The notes beneath the pieces are model-generated. The model was not told the DNA's origin, made no database searches, and was given only the letters and a program-made list of their open reading frames with translations. The position numbers were made by a program, and so were the translations under genes. Below are positions 25,075-33,011 of a stretch of 64,000 nucleotides of DNA, piece after piece; position 1 is the first letter of the stretch; each line of letters starts with the position of its first letter. The DNA comes from JAEUMD01 sp937950105 (GTDB lineage Bacteria; Pseudomonadota; Alphaproteobacteria; Rhizobiales; Hyphomicrobiaceae), in assembly GCA_036821845.1 (NCBI GenBank), contig DAISIT010000007.1:5315-69314 (forward strand), in the 5' to 3' direction.

Positions 25075-26903
25075 GCGGCGCTCTCGAGCGTCGCTGTCGC
25101 CGGGACCAGCACGATCTCGAATTCGGCGCCGCCGCCGGGCGCGTTCCGCGCCGTGATGGAGCCGCCGAACTGCTTGATGATACCGTAGATGATGGACAGG
25201 CCGAGGCCGAGGCCGGCGCCGACATCCTTGGTGGTAAAGAACGGGTCGAACACGCTGGCGAGATTTTCAGGCGCGATGCCGGGCCCGCTATCGGTGACGG
25301 TCAAGATCGCGCGATCTTCGATGTCACGGCCGCTGATGCGGATGGCGCGACGCGGGCTCGCCCCCATGGCGTCGATGGCGTTGCCGATCAGGTTGACGAA
25401 CACCTGCTGCAGTCGCACCTCGCCGCCGATCACTGTCAGATCGCGGGGGAGATCGATGGTCACGTCTACCTCAGCCTCGTCGATGCGCCGCTGCAGCAGG
25501 CCGATGGCATCGTCGATCGCGCGGTTCACAGACGTCGGCCCCATCGTCGTCGGCTCCTTGCGGGCGTAGGTTCGCAGGTGCCGGATGATGCGGGCCATGC
25601 GCGAGGTCAGCTCGCCGATCGCGGACAGGTTGGAGCCGACGATGTCGGTGCGGCCGCGCTCGAGGAACACCCGCGCGTTGTCGGAATAGGAGCGGATGGC
25701 AGCGAGCGGCTGGTTCAGTTCGTGGCTGAGGCCCGCCGACATCTGGCCGAGCGCGGCCAGCTTGCTCGCCTGGATCAGCTCGCTCTGCGCGCGAACCAGC
25801 TCCTCGGTCCGCTCCGCCACGCGGCGCTCCAGTTCGGCCTTGGCGCTCTCCTGCATCTGCAGGCGTTCGTTGAGGCGGCGGCGGCGCAGATGGATGTTGG
25901 CCGCGGCGAGAAGAAGCGCGGTCAGCGTGATCGCCGCGAAGGCGAGCGCGGCGAACACCTGCCGTGCGACGGGCGTAGTGGACGACAGGATCAACACGGT
26001 CCATCCTGCATCGGGCATGGTCCGGCTTTGCAGCATCATCTCTTGCGGAACCGGGAGCGTTCCGCCCTTCGCCGGGTCGGTGCGCATCTCCAGCAGCTCA
26101 CCGGTTCCTGCCAGTTCGCGGCGGGAGGTGATGTCGAGCGGGGGCAGCGGCGCGCCGTCGTAGCGGCGCTCCTCGGCGATGCGCCGGCGCGCCTCGTCCG
26201 ACAGCGGCGCGATCGTGTGCAGCAGGCGGCTCGGATTGCTCGACAGGAAGACGATGCCGTCGGCGTCGACGACGATGATGTCCTGGTCGGCGCCGCGCCA
26301 CGCCGCTTCGAGGTGGCCGACCTGGAGCTTGACGACGGCCGCGCCGACGACCGAGCGGCCTTCGAAAATCGGATGGGCGAAGTAGTAGCCGCGCTCGCCC
26401 GACGTGGTTCCGACGGCGAAATAGCGGCCGAGGCGGCCTTTCATCGCCTCCTGGAAGTACGGGCGGTAGCTGAAGTTCTGGCCGATGAAGGCGCGCGGCC
26501 CGGCGAAGTTGCTGGCGGCGACCGTCGTGCCTGCAGAATTGACCAGATAGATGTCGAGCGCATCGGTGGCCTTGGCCCAGCGTTCGAGACTCTCGTTGGC
26601 GCGCCGGATTTCCTCGGGCGCCGCTGCGCCGGTGACGACGCGCGACATCTCGGGGTTATGGGCGATCAGGAACGGTGTGCTCTGGTGCTTGGCGAGTTCG
26701 CCGCGCAGCGTCTCGGCGACGAGACTCAGCACGTGGCTGTTGCGTTCGGAGAGGTCGGTGAGCGCGCGCTTGCGCGTGAGGTCGGCGGCGAGCCACAGGG
26801 TCAGCCCATACGCAAGCAGCACCAAAGCGCCGCCGACGAGGACGCGCCTGGAAGTCGTTACGAACGGGATGCGGTGTGCGGACAGTGGGACGTTTCCTCG
26901 CAC
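25071..26903 (-). CDS. dctB: C4-dicarboxylate sensor histidine kinase DctB
   Basis: Membrane sensor kinase that activates DctD when periplasmic dicarboxylates are present. With the GTG start at 26903 it is 610 residues: TM1 at about 21-40 (VLVGGALVLLAYGLTLWLAA) and a periplasmic double-PAS sensor (about 45-300, with FSYRPYFQEAMKGRLGRYFAVGTTSGERGYY). TM2 is near 310-330 and is followed by a coiled coil (about 335-375). HisKA has phospho-acceptor H394 in GLSHELNQPLAAIRSY, and the ATPase domain has N-box NAIDAMG and G-boxes DSGPGIAP and GLGLGLSI. The start is uncertain: the frame is open to 27092, but the extra 63 residues look like leader; a CTG at 26885 after AGGAAAC is another option. Confidence 0.9.
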   Translation of the reverse strand: MRGNVPLSAHRIPFVTTSRRVLVGGALVLLAYGLTLWLAADLTRKRALTDLSERNSHVLSLVAETLRGELAKHQSTPFLIAHNPEMSRVVTGAAAPEEIRRANESLERWAKATDALDIYLVNSAGTTVAASNFAGPRAFIGQNFSYRPYFQEAMKGRLGRYFAVGTTSGERGYYFAHPIFEGRSVVGAAVVKLQVGHLEAAWRGADQDIIVVDADGIVFLSSNPSRLLHTIAPLSDEARRRIAEERRYDGAPLPPLDITSRRELAGTGELLEMRTDPAKGGTLPVPQEMMLQSRTMPDAGWTVLILSSTTPVARQVFAALAFAAITLTALLLAAANIHLRRRRLNERLQMQESAKAELERRVAERTEELVRAQSELIQASKLAALGQMSAGLSHELNQPLAAIRSYSDNARVFLERGRTDIVGSNLSAIGELTSRMARIIRHLRTYARKEPTTMGPTSVNRAIDDAIGLLQRRIDEAEVDVTIDLPRDLTVIGGEVRLQQVFVNLIGNAIDAMGASPRRAIRISGRDIEDRAILTVTDSGPGIAPENLASVFDPFFTTKDVGAGLGLGLSIIYGIIKQFGGSITARNAPGGGAEFEIVLVPATATLESAA

Positions 26904-27090
26904 GCAGGTGCCCGGAGCAGGTGAAGCAAACGGAAACGACCGTTTCCCGAACTGGCCTGCCCCAGGTTCTTGATTGCGAATCTGATTTACGACCTCGAAG
27001 GAAACCAGACTGCTTCCACTTCGGTCGATCAGGCTCCAAGCCACAATCTTGCGCCTTTCCGCGCGAGCGAACAAGCCGAGCGAGATAGCC

Positions 27091-27124
27091 AAACGGGCGA
27101 CCCTTGGTGAAGGATCGCCCGTTT
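27091..27124 (-). terminator. Stem-loop downstream of rne, probable terminator
   Basis: AAACGGGCGA (27091..27100) and TCGCCCGTTT (27115..27124) pair perfectly over 10 bp, and the inner CCTT/AAGG extends the stem after a one-base mismatch. It starts about 30 bases after the rne stop. The U-tract on the minus strand is short (GTTTGGC), so termination strength is uncertain. Confidence 0.6.
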
Positions 27125-27152
27125 CGTCAATCGTACTGCTGCCACCGGTGCA

Positions 27153-30100
27153 TCAGCCGCCGAAGCGGCGCTGCCACCATCCCTTGCGAGCCGGAGAGGT
27201 CTCACCCGGTTCAGCCTGGGCCGCCTCGTCGGGTGACATCACCACATGCTCGATGCGCGGTGCGCTCGCTACCGGCTCGCCGCGTGGCGTGCGCTGGGTT
27301 TCCGCTGCCGTTCCGGGCTCTTCGTCGGGCGTGTGCGGTGCCGCCGCAGGTGCCGTTTGGCTTGGGTTCGCCTCGCGCTCGGCCACACCAGCCACGGCAG
27401 CGTCATCGCTGTTGGCGCGCTCGCGTCGTGCCGGCGCGGCAGCTTCGGAGGCCCGTGCACGCTCGGCGTCGGCATGTGGCGCATCGCTGCTGTCGCCGTT
27501 CGCCTCCGCCCGATGTGGGCCGCGCGCGCGTTCCGCATGATCGGCCGCGTCGTCCGGCTCGTCGCCTTCACCGTCGCCGGCCTCGCCATCCGCATCATCC
27601 GCGGCGGTGACGCCGGACTCGTCCGGCCGCTCCTGGCGGTCGCGATTGCGACGGCCGCCGCGGCGACCACGGCGGCGGCGGCGCTTCGGCTCGCCGTTGC
27701 CGTTGGCCTCGGCCGATGCGCCGTTCTCGTCAGCGTCGTCGCTCCCTGCCTCGGCGGTGTCATCGGCCATGGCGCCAGCGCCCTCGCCGCCCGCAGCCGG
27801 CATCTCGCGCGCCGTATCGTCGTCATCACCTTCGATGTCGTCGCCGTCGTCGATCTCGCTCACGTTGCCGTTGTCGCGGCCTTCGGCGGCGCTCGTGCCG
27901 TCACGCTCGCCACGGCGTCCGCGGCGACGACGACGGCGGCGGCGACGGCCATCGCCGTCTCCCCCCTCGCGGTCCTCGCGATCGGAGCGCTCGCCGCGCT
28001 CACCACGTTCACTGCGCTCACCGCGTGCTTCACGCTCTCCGCGCTCGGCGCGTTCGCCGCGTGGCTCACGCTCTGAGCGCTCGCCGCGGGTCGGTCGCGC
28101 ATCGCGCTCGACTATCTCCTCGTCGATCTCCTCGATCTCGACTTCGGACTCGACCGCGCTGTCGTCGTCGAAGCCCCAGTCCATGTTGACGACGGCGCGC
28201 TCGGCGCGGCGCTGGCTCGGAGCCATCGCCGGTCCCTTCTCGATGGCGAAGTTGGCGCCCTGCATCTTGTCGCTGCCCTCGACCAGGATGGGCAGGCCGT
28301 GGCGCGTTTCCATATCGTTGATGAACACGCGCTTCTTGTTGAGGATGTAGAGCGCGACGGTCGGTGTCGTCACAGCGGTCAGGGAGGCGCGCGTGCCGGC
28401 CATGACGGCATCCTCGAGGCCGCGCAGCACGGCCAGCGCCACGCTCTCGACCGAGCGGATGATGCCAGTGCCCTGGCAGTGCGGACACTGTGACGTCGAG
28501 CCTTCGAGCACGCCGGTGCGCAGCCGCTGGCGGCTCATTTCCATCAGGCCGAAGTGCGAGATGCGCCCGACCTGGATGCGCGCACGATCGAAGCGCAGCG
28601 CGTCCTTCAGCCGCCGCTCGACGTTGCGGTTGTTGCGCTTCTCCTCCATGTCGATGAAGTCGATGACGATCAGACCGGCAAGGTCACGCAGCTTGAGCTG
28701 GCGGGCGATCTCGTCGGCCGCCTCCAGGTTGGTGTTGAGCGCGGTTTCCTCGATCGAGAACTCGCGTGTCGACTTGCCCGAGTTGACGTCGACGGCGACC
28801 AGCGCCTCGGTCTGGTTGATGACCAGATACCCGCCCGAGCGCAGCGTCACGTAGGGGCTGAACATCGCGTTGAGCTGGCGCTCGATCTGGTAGCGCGTGA
28901 ACAGCGGCTCCGGAGCCTGGTAGTTGATGACGTTCTTGGCATGGCTCGGCATGAGCATGCGCATGAAGTCGCGAGCCTCGACGAAGGCTTCGTCACCGGC
29001 GACGATCACCTCCTCGACGTCCTTGTTATAGAGGTCGCGGATCGAGCGCTTGATGAGGTTGCCTTCCTCGTAGACGAGGCTCGGCGCGGTCGACTGCAGC
29101 GTCAGGTCGCGCACGCTCTCCCACAGACGCAGCAGGTACTCGAAGTCGCGCTTGATTTCCTGCTTGGTGCGGGCCGCACCGGCGGTGCGGATGATGAGGC
29201 CCATGCCCTCCGGCACTTCGAGCTCGGCGGCGATGGCCTTGAGGCGCTTGCGGTCCTGCGGCTGCGTGATCTTGCGGCTGATGCCGCCGCCACGCGCCGT
29301 GTTCGGCATCAGCACGGTGTAGCGGCCGGCCAGCGACAGGTACGTGGTGAGCGCCGCGCCCTTGTTGCCGCGCTCCTCCTTGACGACCTGCACCAGAATG
29401 ACCTGACGGCGCTTGATGACTTCCTGGATCTTGTAGTTGCGTGCACGGCGGCGCGGACGCGACGGCAGTTCCTCGAGCGCGTCCTCGGCGCCGACCTGCT
29501 CGACCCGTTCCTCGGCTTCCGTGCCGCCGTTGCCGCCGCCGTTACCGTTGCCGTTGCCGTTGCCGTTGCGGCGTGCGGCATGATCGCCGTTGCCGGCCTC
29601 GGCCTCGGCCTCGGGGGTAAGCCCGGTCGTGTCGGCGCCAGCGTCCGCATGTGCGTGGCCGCACTCGCAGCCCTCGCCGTGCGCGTGGCCGGACTGTTCG
29701 CCGGCCGGATGGCCCTCGTGGTTCTCGTGATCGTCGTGCGCGCCCGGGGCGGCGGTGTCGTCGGGGGCCGTCGCTTCCGCGATCGCCGATGACGACGGGT
29801 CCGCGTCGGCGGGGCTGCCGACGTCCTCGCTCAGACGCGCTTCGGTGAGCCCGGTCGCCTCTGCCCGGGTGGTCGTGCTGTCCGGCTCCTCGCGGTCGTC
29901 GTCTTCGCCGTCACCGTAATCGTCAGAGCCGCCTTCGAGGGTGTCGATGGTCGAGATTTCCTCGTCGGCATCGGCCTCGTCGTCGTCACTGTCGTCGTCC
30001 GCGTCGCCAGCGGCGCGCGGCGCGTCGTCGTCGTGCTTGCGGCCCGGCTGCGGGCGCTGGGCGGCGCGCTGCGCCTCGCGGCGGGCGCGAGCTTCCGCGC

Positions 30101-30425
30101 GCGCTTCGGCAGCGGCTTCCTCGGCGGCTTCGGCGGCCGCCTCTTCCTCGATCAGCGCTTGCCGGTCAGCGACCGGAATCTGGTAGTAGTCTGGGTGGAT
30201 TTCGTTGAAGGCGAGGAAGCCGTGGCGGTTGCCACCGTAGTCGACGAAAGCCGCCTGCAGCGATGGCTCGACGCGCGTCACCTTGGCGAGATAGATGTTG
30301 CCGCGAAGCTGTTTCCGGGCGGCGCTCTCGTAATCGAATTCCTCTACGCGGCCTCCGCGCAATACCACCACCCGGGTCTCCTCCGGGTGTGTGGCGTCGA
30401 TGAGCATCTTGTTCGATTCTGCCAT
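27153..30425 (-). CDS. rne: Ribonuclease E
   Basis: Essential single-strand endoribonuclease that starts mRNA decay and organises the degradosome. The 1090-residue protein begins MAESNKMLIDATH. Its S1 domain is split: the first half covers about 38-92, followed by a very long acidic/Ala/Gly insertion (about 93-335) and S1 resuming at RARNYKIQEVIKRRQV. Catalytic aspartates are D546 (VAVDVNSGK) and D589 (VIDFIDME), spaced 43 residues as in E. coli (303/346). The Zn-link cysteines are C647 and C650 (CPHCQGTG). The C-terminal half (about 720-1090) is disordered with Arg-rich and acidic runs and ends KGWWQRRFGG, like the PNPase-binding tail of Caulobacter RNase E. The upstream non-coding stretch of over 800 bases could hold a long autoregulatory leader. 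Confidence 0.96.
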   Translation of the reverse strand: MAESNKMLIDATHPEETRVVVLRGGRVEEFDYESAARKQLRGNIYLAKVTRVEPSLQAAFVDYGGNRHGFLAFNEIHPDYYQIPVADRQALIEEEAAAEAAEEAAAEARAEARARREAQRAAQRPQPGRKHDDDAPRAAGDADDDSDDDEADADEEISTIDTLEGGSDDYGDGEDDDREEPDSTTTRAEATGLTEARLSEDVGSPADADPSSSAIAEATAPDDTAAPGAHDDHENHEGHPAGEQSGHAHGEGCECGHAHADAGADTTGLTPEAEAEAGNGDHAARRNGNGNGNGNGGGNGGTEAEERVEQVGAEDALEELPSRPRRRARNYKIQEVIKRRQVILVQVVKEERGNKGAALTTYLSLAGRYTVLMPNTARGGGISRKITQPQDRKRLKAIAAELEVPEGMGLIIRTAGAARTKQEIKRDFEYLLRLWESVRDLTLQSTAPSLVYEEGNLIKRSIRDLYNKDVEEVIVAGDEAFVEARDFMRMLMPSHAKNVINYQAPEPLFTRYQIERQLNAMFSPYVTLRSGGYLVINQTEALVAVDVNSGKSTREFSIEETALNTNLEAADEIARQLKLRDLAGLIVIDFIDMEEKRNNRNVERRLKDALRFDRARIQVGRISHFGLMEMSRQRLRTGVLEGSTSQCPHCQGTGIIRSVESVALAVLRGLEDAVMAGTRASLTAVTTPTVALYILNKKRVFINDMETRHGLPILVEGSDKMQGANFAIEKGPAMAPSQRRAERAVVNMDWGFDDDSAVESEVEIEEIDEEIVERDARPTRGERSEREPRGERAERGEREARGERSERGERGERSDREDREGGDGDGRRRRRRRRRGRRGERDGTSAAEGRDNGNVSEIDDGDDIEGDDDDTAREMPAAGGEGAGAMADDTAEAGSDDADENGASAEANGNGEPKRRRRRGRRGGRRNRDRQERPDESGVTAADDADGEAGDGEGDEPDDAADHAERARGPHRAEANGDSSDAPHADAERARASEAAAPARRERANSDDAAVAGVAEREANPSQTAPAAAPHTPDEEPGTAAETQRTPRGEPVASAPRIEHVVMSPDEAAQAEPGETSPARKGWWQRRFGG

Positions 30426-31247
30426 TTCTCAAAGTCCTCTGCGCACAGGCGCGCGCGCCGTCGCGACCAGGCCTCGAAGCCGGCGCTCGGAGTCGCATCG
30501 CGGTCGTGCGATCTGTTCAGTCGGGTTGATGGGGATTGGGGTTTGAAGTCGGCTGCGCGCGCCAACTCCCGGCCGCCCCGATCGGGCGGCGCGCCGGCGA
30601 GGGCGGAGACCCTCTGCGGCTTCAGGAACGGCGGGCGGACGTACGGCATGGGTCCTTGCTTTGTGAGACCGGAGCCGGGGCGACTTGGAAACGGCCCTGC
30701 TCCGGGTGGCGTCCTTCGCGGTTCGCTCAGGACGGAAATTCGGTTCGAGTCTCGAGTGATCGACCGTCGGCCGAGGCTGCGCGGCTGATCAATCCAATTG
30801 CAGCGGCAACGGTGCCCGATCCGGCAGCCGGCTCGCTAACCCTCGATACATGCAGCGGTCCCGGGACGGCTCAGGCCGGCGACGGGCGGTACGATGCGAG
30901 AGGGGCGAGCGGATTGGCTCCAGCCCGATGCTGCTTCGGCCCGGCGGCGGAAGGCTCGCGATCACAGATCCGGTCGCGATGCTCGACCCGGCACGCTGCG
31001 CTGGACCGACCACCGGACCAACTGACAACGGCAAGAGGGTGCGAACGAGCTCAACGACAAGGCGCGATCACAGTCGCCGCAGAGCGACACCAACTTGTAC
31101 GGGTTCGCCCAAACGAAGGCAAGAGTGATATAACCCGATTCACGCCCGGCGGACAGACGCCATACACTGTCGATCGTGCTCTGTCGGATCTAAAAAACCA
31201 TTAAGACCCAGTACGTTGAAGGGGCAGTCTGCGGAGGTCGATGCAAC
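30426..31247. other. Long divergent intergenic region between rne and the amidase gene
   Basis: About 820 bases with no credible coding frame, tRNA or other RNA that I can recognise. It contains the divergent promoters. A long 5' leader for rne is expected because RNase E controls its own mRNA through its 5' untranslated region in the bacteria studied. I cannot define the leader hairpins or promoters by eye. The last part (31130..31215) is less GC-rich and probably holds the amidase promoter. Confidence 0.45.
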
Positions 31248-32657
31248 GTGAGTTGCACGCTGCGAGCAACGTCAGGCCGACCCTGCGTCGGCGTCAGCGG
31301 GCGCCTGTTTGCGGCTGTCGCAACAATGTGCGCACTGTGGATTCCGGGTGACGCCCGGGCCAATGAACCGGGCGAGCGCAGCCTTTTCGACACCGTCATC
31401 CGCCGCACGCCTGCCCCCGCCGACAAGCCAAAGCCGGAGAAGCATCCTCCCGCCGCGGCGAATGCGGCACCTGCGGACGCGAAGCTCGAACCGGCCAGGG
31501 GGGGCTCGGCGCAGTCCACGGTGGTTTCCGCCGCTGGCGTTCAGACCTCCGGACAGCGGACCGAATTCAGCCTGCGCCTCAGCCGCGGCGTCCGCGTCGA
31601 GGTCTTCACGCTGGCCAAGCCCTACCGCGTCGTCATCGACATGCCCGATGCCGTTTTCGACCTCCCCGATGGCACCGGCCGCAAGGGCGCCGGGGCCATC
31701 TCGGCGTTCCGTTACGGCCTGTTCGCCGACCGCAAGTCCCGCGTCGTCATCGATGTCAGCGGACCGGTGCGCATCGAGCAGGCGAAAATGACCGGGGCTT
31801 CGGGCGGCGGGGTGGACCTGGCGATCTCCCTTTCGCCGATTTCGGCCGAGGAATTTGGCGCCGGCACCGGCGCCGGTGTCTCGGGGGATGCGGCGGCGGC
31901 CTCGAGGCCGGCAGTGTACGACGATCAGGTGGCGAAACCGGCCTCCGCCAGGCCTGTGGTCCTGATCGATCCCGGGCACGGGGGCATCGATCCCGGCGCA
32001 CTCGGCGCCAGCAATATTCTGGAAAAGGTGATCGTTCTTGCGGTCGCCCAAAAGGTGAAGCGCCGGCTCGAGGCGCTCGGCCGTTTCGACGTGCACCTGA
32101 CGCGATCCGGCGACGTCTTCATGTCGCTCGACCAGCGCGTCAAGCGATCGCGCGAGCTCGGCGCCGACCTGTTCATTTCGTTGCACGCCGATTCGATCGC
32201 GTCGAAGACCTATGCGCCGGTCGTGCGAGGGGCGTCGGTCTATACGCTGTCGGATCATGCCTCCGACGAACAGGCCCGCCTCATGGCCGAGAAGGAGAAC
32301 GCCTCGGATCTGCTGGCCGGTGTCGACCTGTCCGACGGCGAGCAAGCCGACGAGGTTCGCAACATATTGATCGACTTGATGAAACGTGAGACGTCGAACT
32401 ATTCGGCGGACTTCTCGCGCCTGCTCACCGGGCGGCTCTCGAAGAGCATCTCGATGTCGCGCGATCCGCAGCGGTCGGCGGCCTTCAAGGTGCTGCGTCA
32501 GACGCACGCGCCATCGGTGCTGATCGAACTCGGCTTTATGAGCAACGAGGCGGACGAGGCGCTGATGCAACAAGCCGAATGGCAAGGGAAGGTGGCGCAG
32601 TCGATCGCGTCCGCCGTCGAATCGTTCTTCGAGGGGCGCACGGCCAAGGCGCCGTAA
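31248..32657 (+). CDS. N-acetylmuramoyl-L-alanine amidase, AmiC-type with AMIN domain
   Basis: Zn-dependent periplasmic amidase cleaving the peptide stem from peptidoglycan during cell separation. The 469-residue protein starts at GTG 31248 (GGAGGT nine bases upstream). It has an N-terminal hydrophobic signal (about 19-38, ending GDARA), a Pro/Ala linker and an AMIN domain (about 95-190, FSLRLSRGVRVEVFTLAKPYRVVIDMPD). The Amidase_3 catalytic domain (about 230-465) carries the metal ligands in IDPGHGGIDPG, the E of NILEKVIVLAV and the H of FISLHADS. The catalytic E lies in APSVLIELGFMSN. All catalytic residues are present. Followed on the same strand by the PBP1A gene, a natural functional partner in wall remodelling. 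Confidence 0.93.
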   Translation: MSCTLRATSGRPCVGVSGRLFAAVATMCALWIPGDARANEPGERSLFDTVIRRTPAPADKPKPEKHPPAAANAAPADAKLEPARGGSAQSTVVSAAGVQTSGQRTEFSLRLSRGVRVEVFTLAKPYRVVIDMPDAVFDLPDGTGRKGAGAISAFRYGLFADRKSRVVIDVSGPVRIEQAKMTGASGGGVDLAISLSPISAEEFGAGTGAGVSGDAAAASRPAVYDDQVAKPASARPVVLIDPGHGGIDPGALGASNILEKVIVLAVAQKVKRRLEALGRFDVHLTRSGDVFMSLDQRVKRSRELGADLFISLHADSIASKTYAPVVRGASVYTLSDHASDEQARLMAEKENASDLLAGVDLSDGEQADEVRNILIDLMKRETSNYSADFSRLLTGRLSKSISMSRDPQRSAAFKVLRQTHAPSVLIELGFMSNEADEALMQQAEWQGKVAQSIASAVESFFEGRTAKAP

Positions 32658-33011
32658 GGCTCCCTTTGACCTCGCTGCGCGTCGGATTGCGTCAGGCGTG
32701 TGACAACTCTTTCAACTCCAGGGCCCTTCCGGGATGTTGATGAGGCGGTGACGACGTGCTGCCATATTCCATGTTAGATTGGCGTGCTCGAGGGGTGGAC
32801 GTTCTGGGGGCGGATCACCTGATCGCGCTCTAATTCGTGTAGGTCCCGGCGTGCGGCCGTCGATCCGTTCGCCGCAATGGCGCGCACAGACCGGTTGACG
32901 CATGTTGGGGGTTGCGGTTCGCGTCCACTTATTGCATCGCAGCATGGTGGTGCCTGACGCACCATTCCGGACGGACCGCCACAAGGCGAGAATGCAAGGT
33001 CCAAGAGGCTG
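32658..33011. other. Intergenic region upstream of mrcA
   Basis: About 350 bases with no coding frame of note, no clear hairpin terminator for the amidase gene and no confident promoter. AT-richer patches at 32760..32780 (CCATATTCCATGTTAGATT) and 32925..32945 are the likeliest promoter positions for the penicillin-binding protein gene. Confidence 0.35.

Noticed and set aside
26904..27092. N-terminal extension of dctB to 27092
   Set aside because: The extra 63 residues precede the first membrane helix, are unlike kinase N-termini and lack a ribosome site; they are probably leader sequence. The exact start remains uncertain.
27246..28076. Plus-strand frame with hydrophobic, transporter-like composition opposite rne
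   Set aside because: It mirrors the repetitive acidic/Arg-rich C-terminal half of RNase E; the Ala/Val/Leu composition is the frame product of GC-rich repeats.
29527..29571. Short tandem repeats considered as a CRISPR array
   Set aside because: They are in-frame hexanucleotide units inside rne with no spacers.
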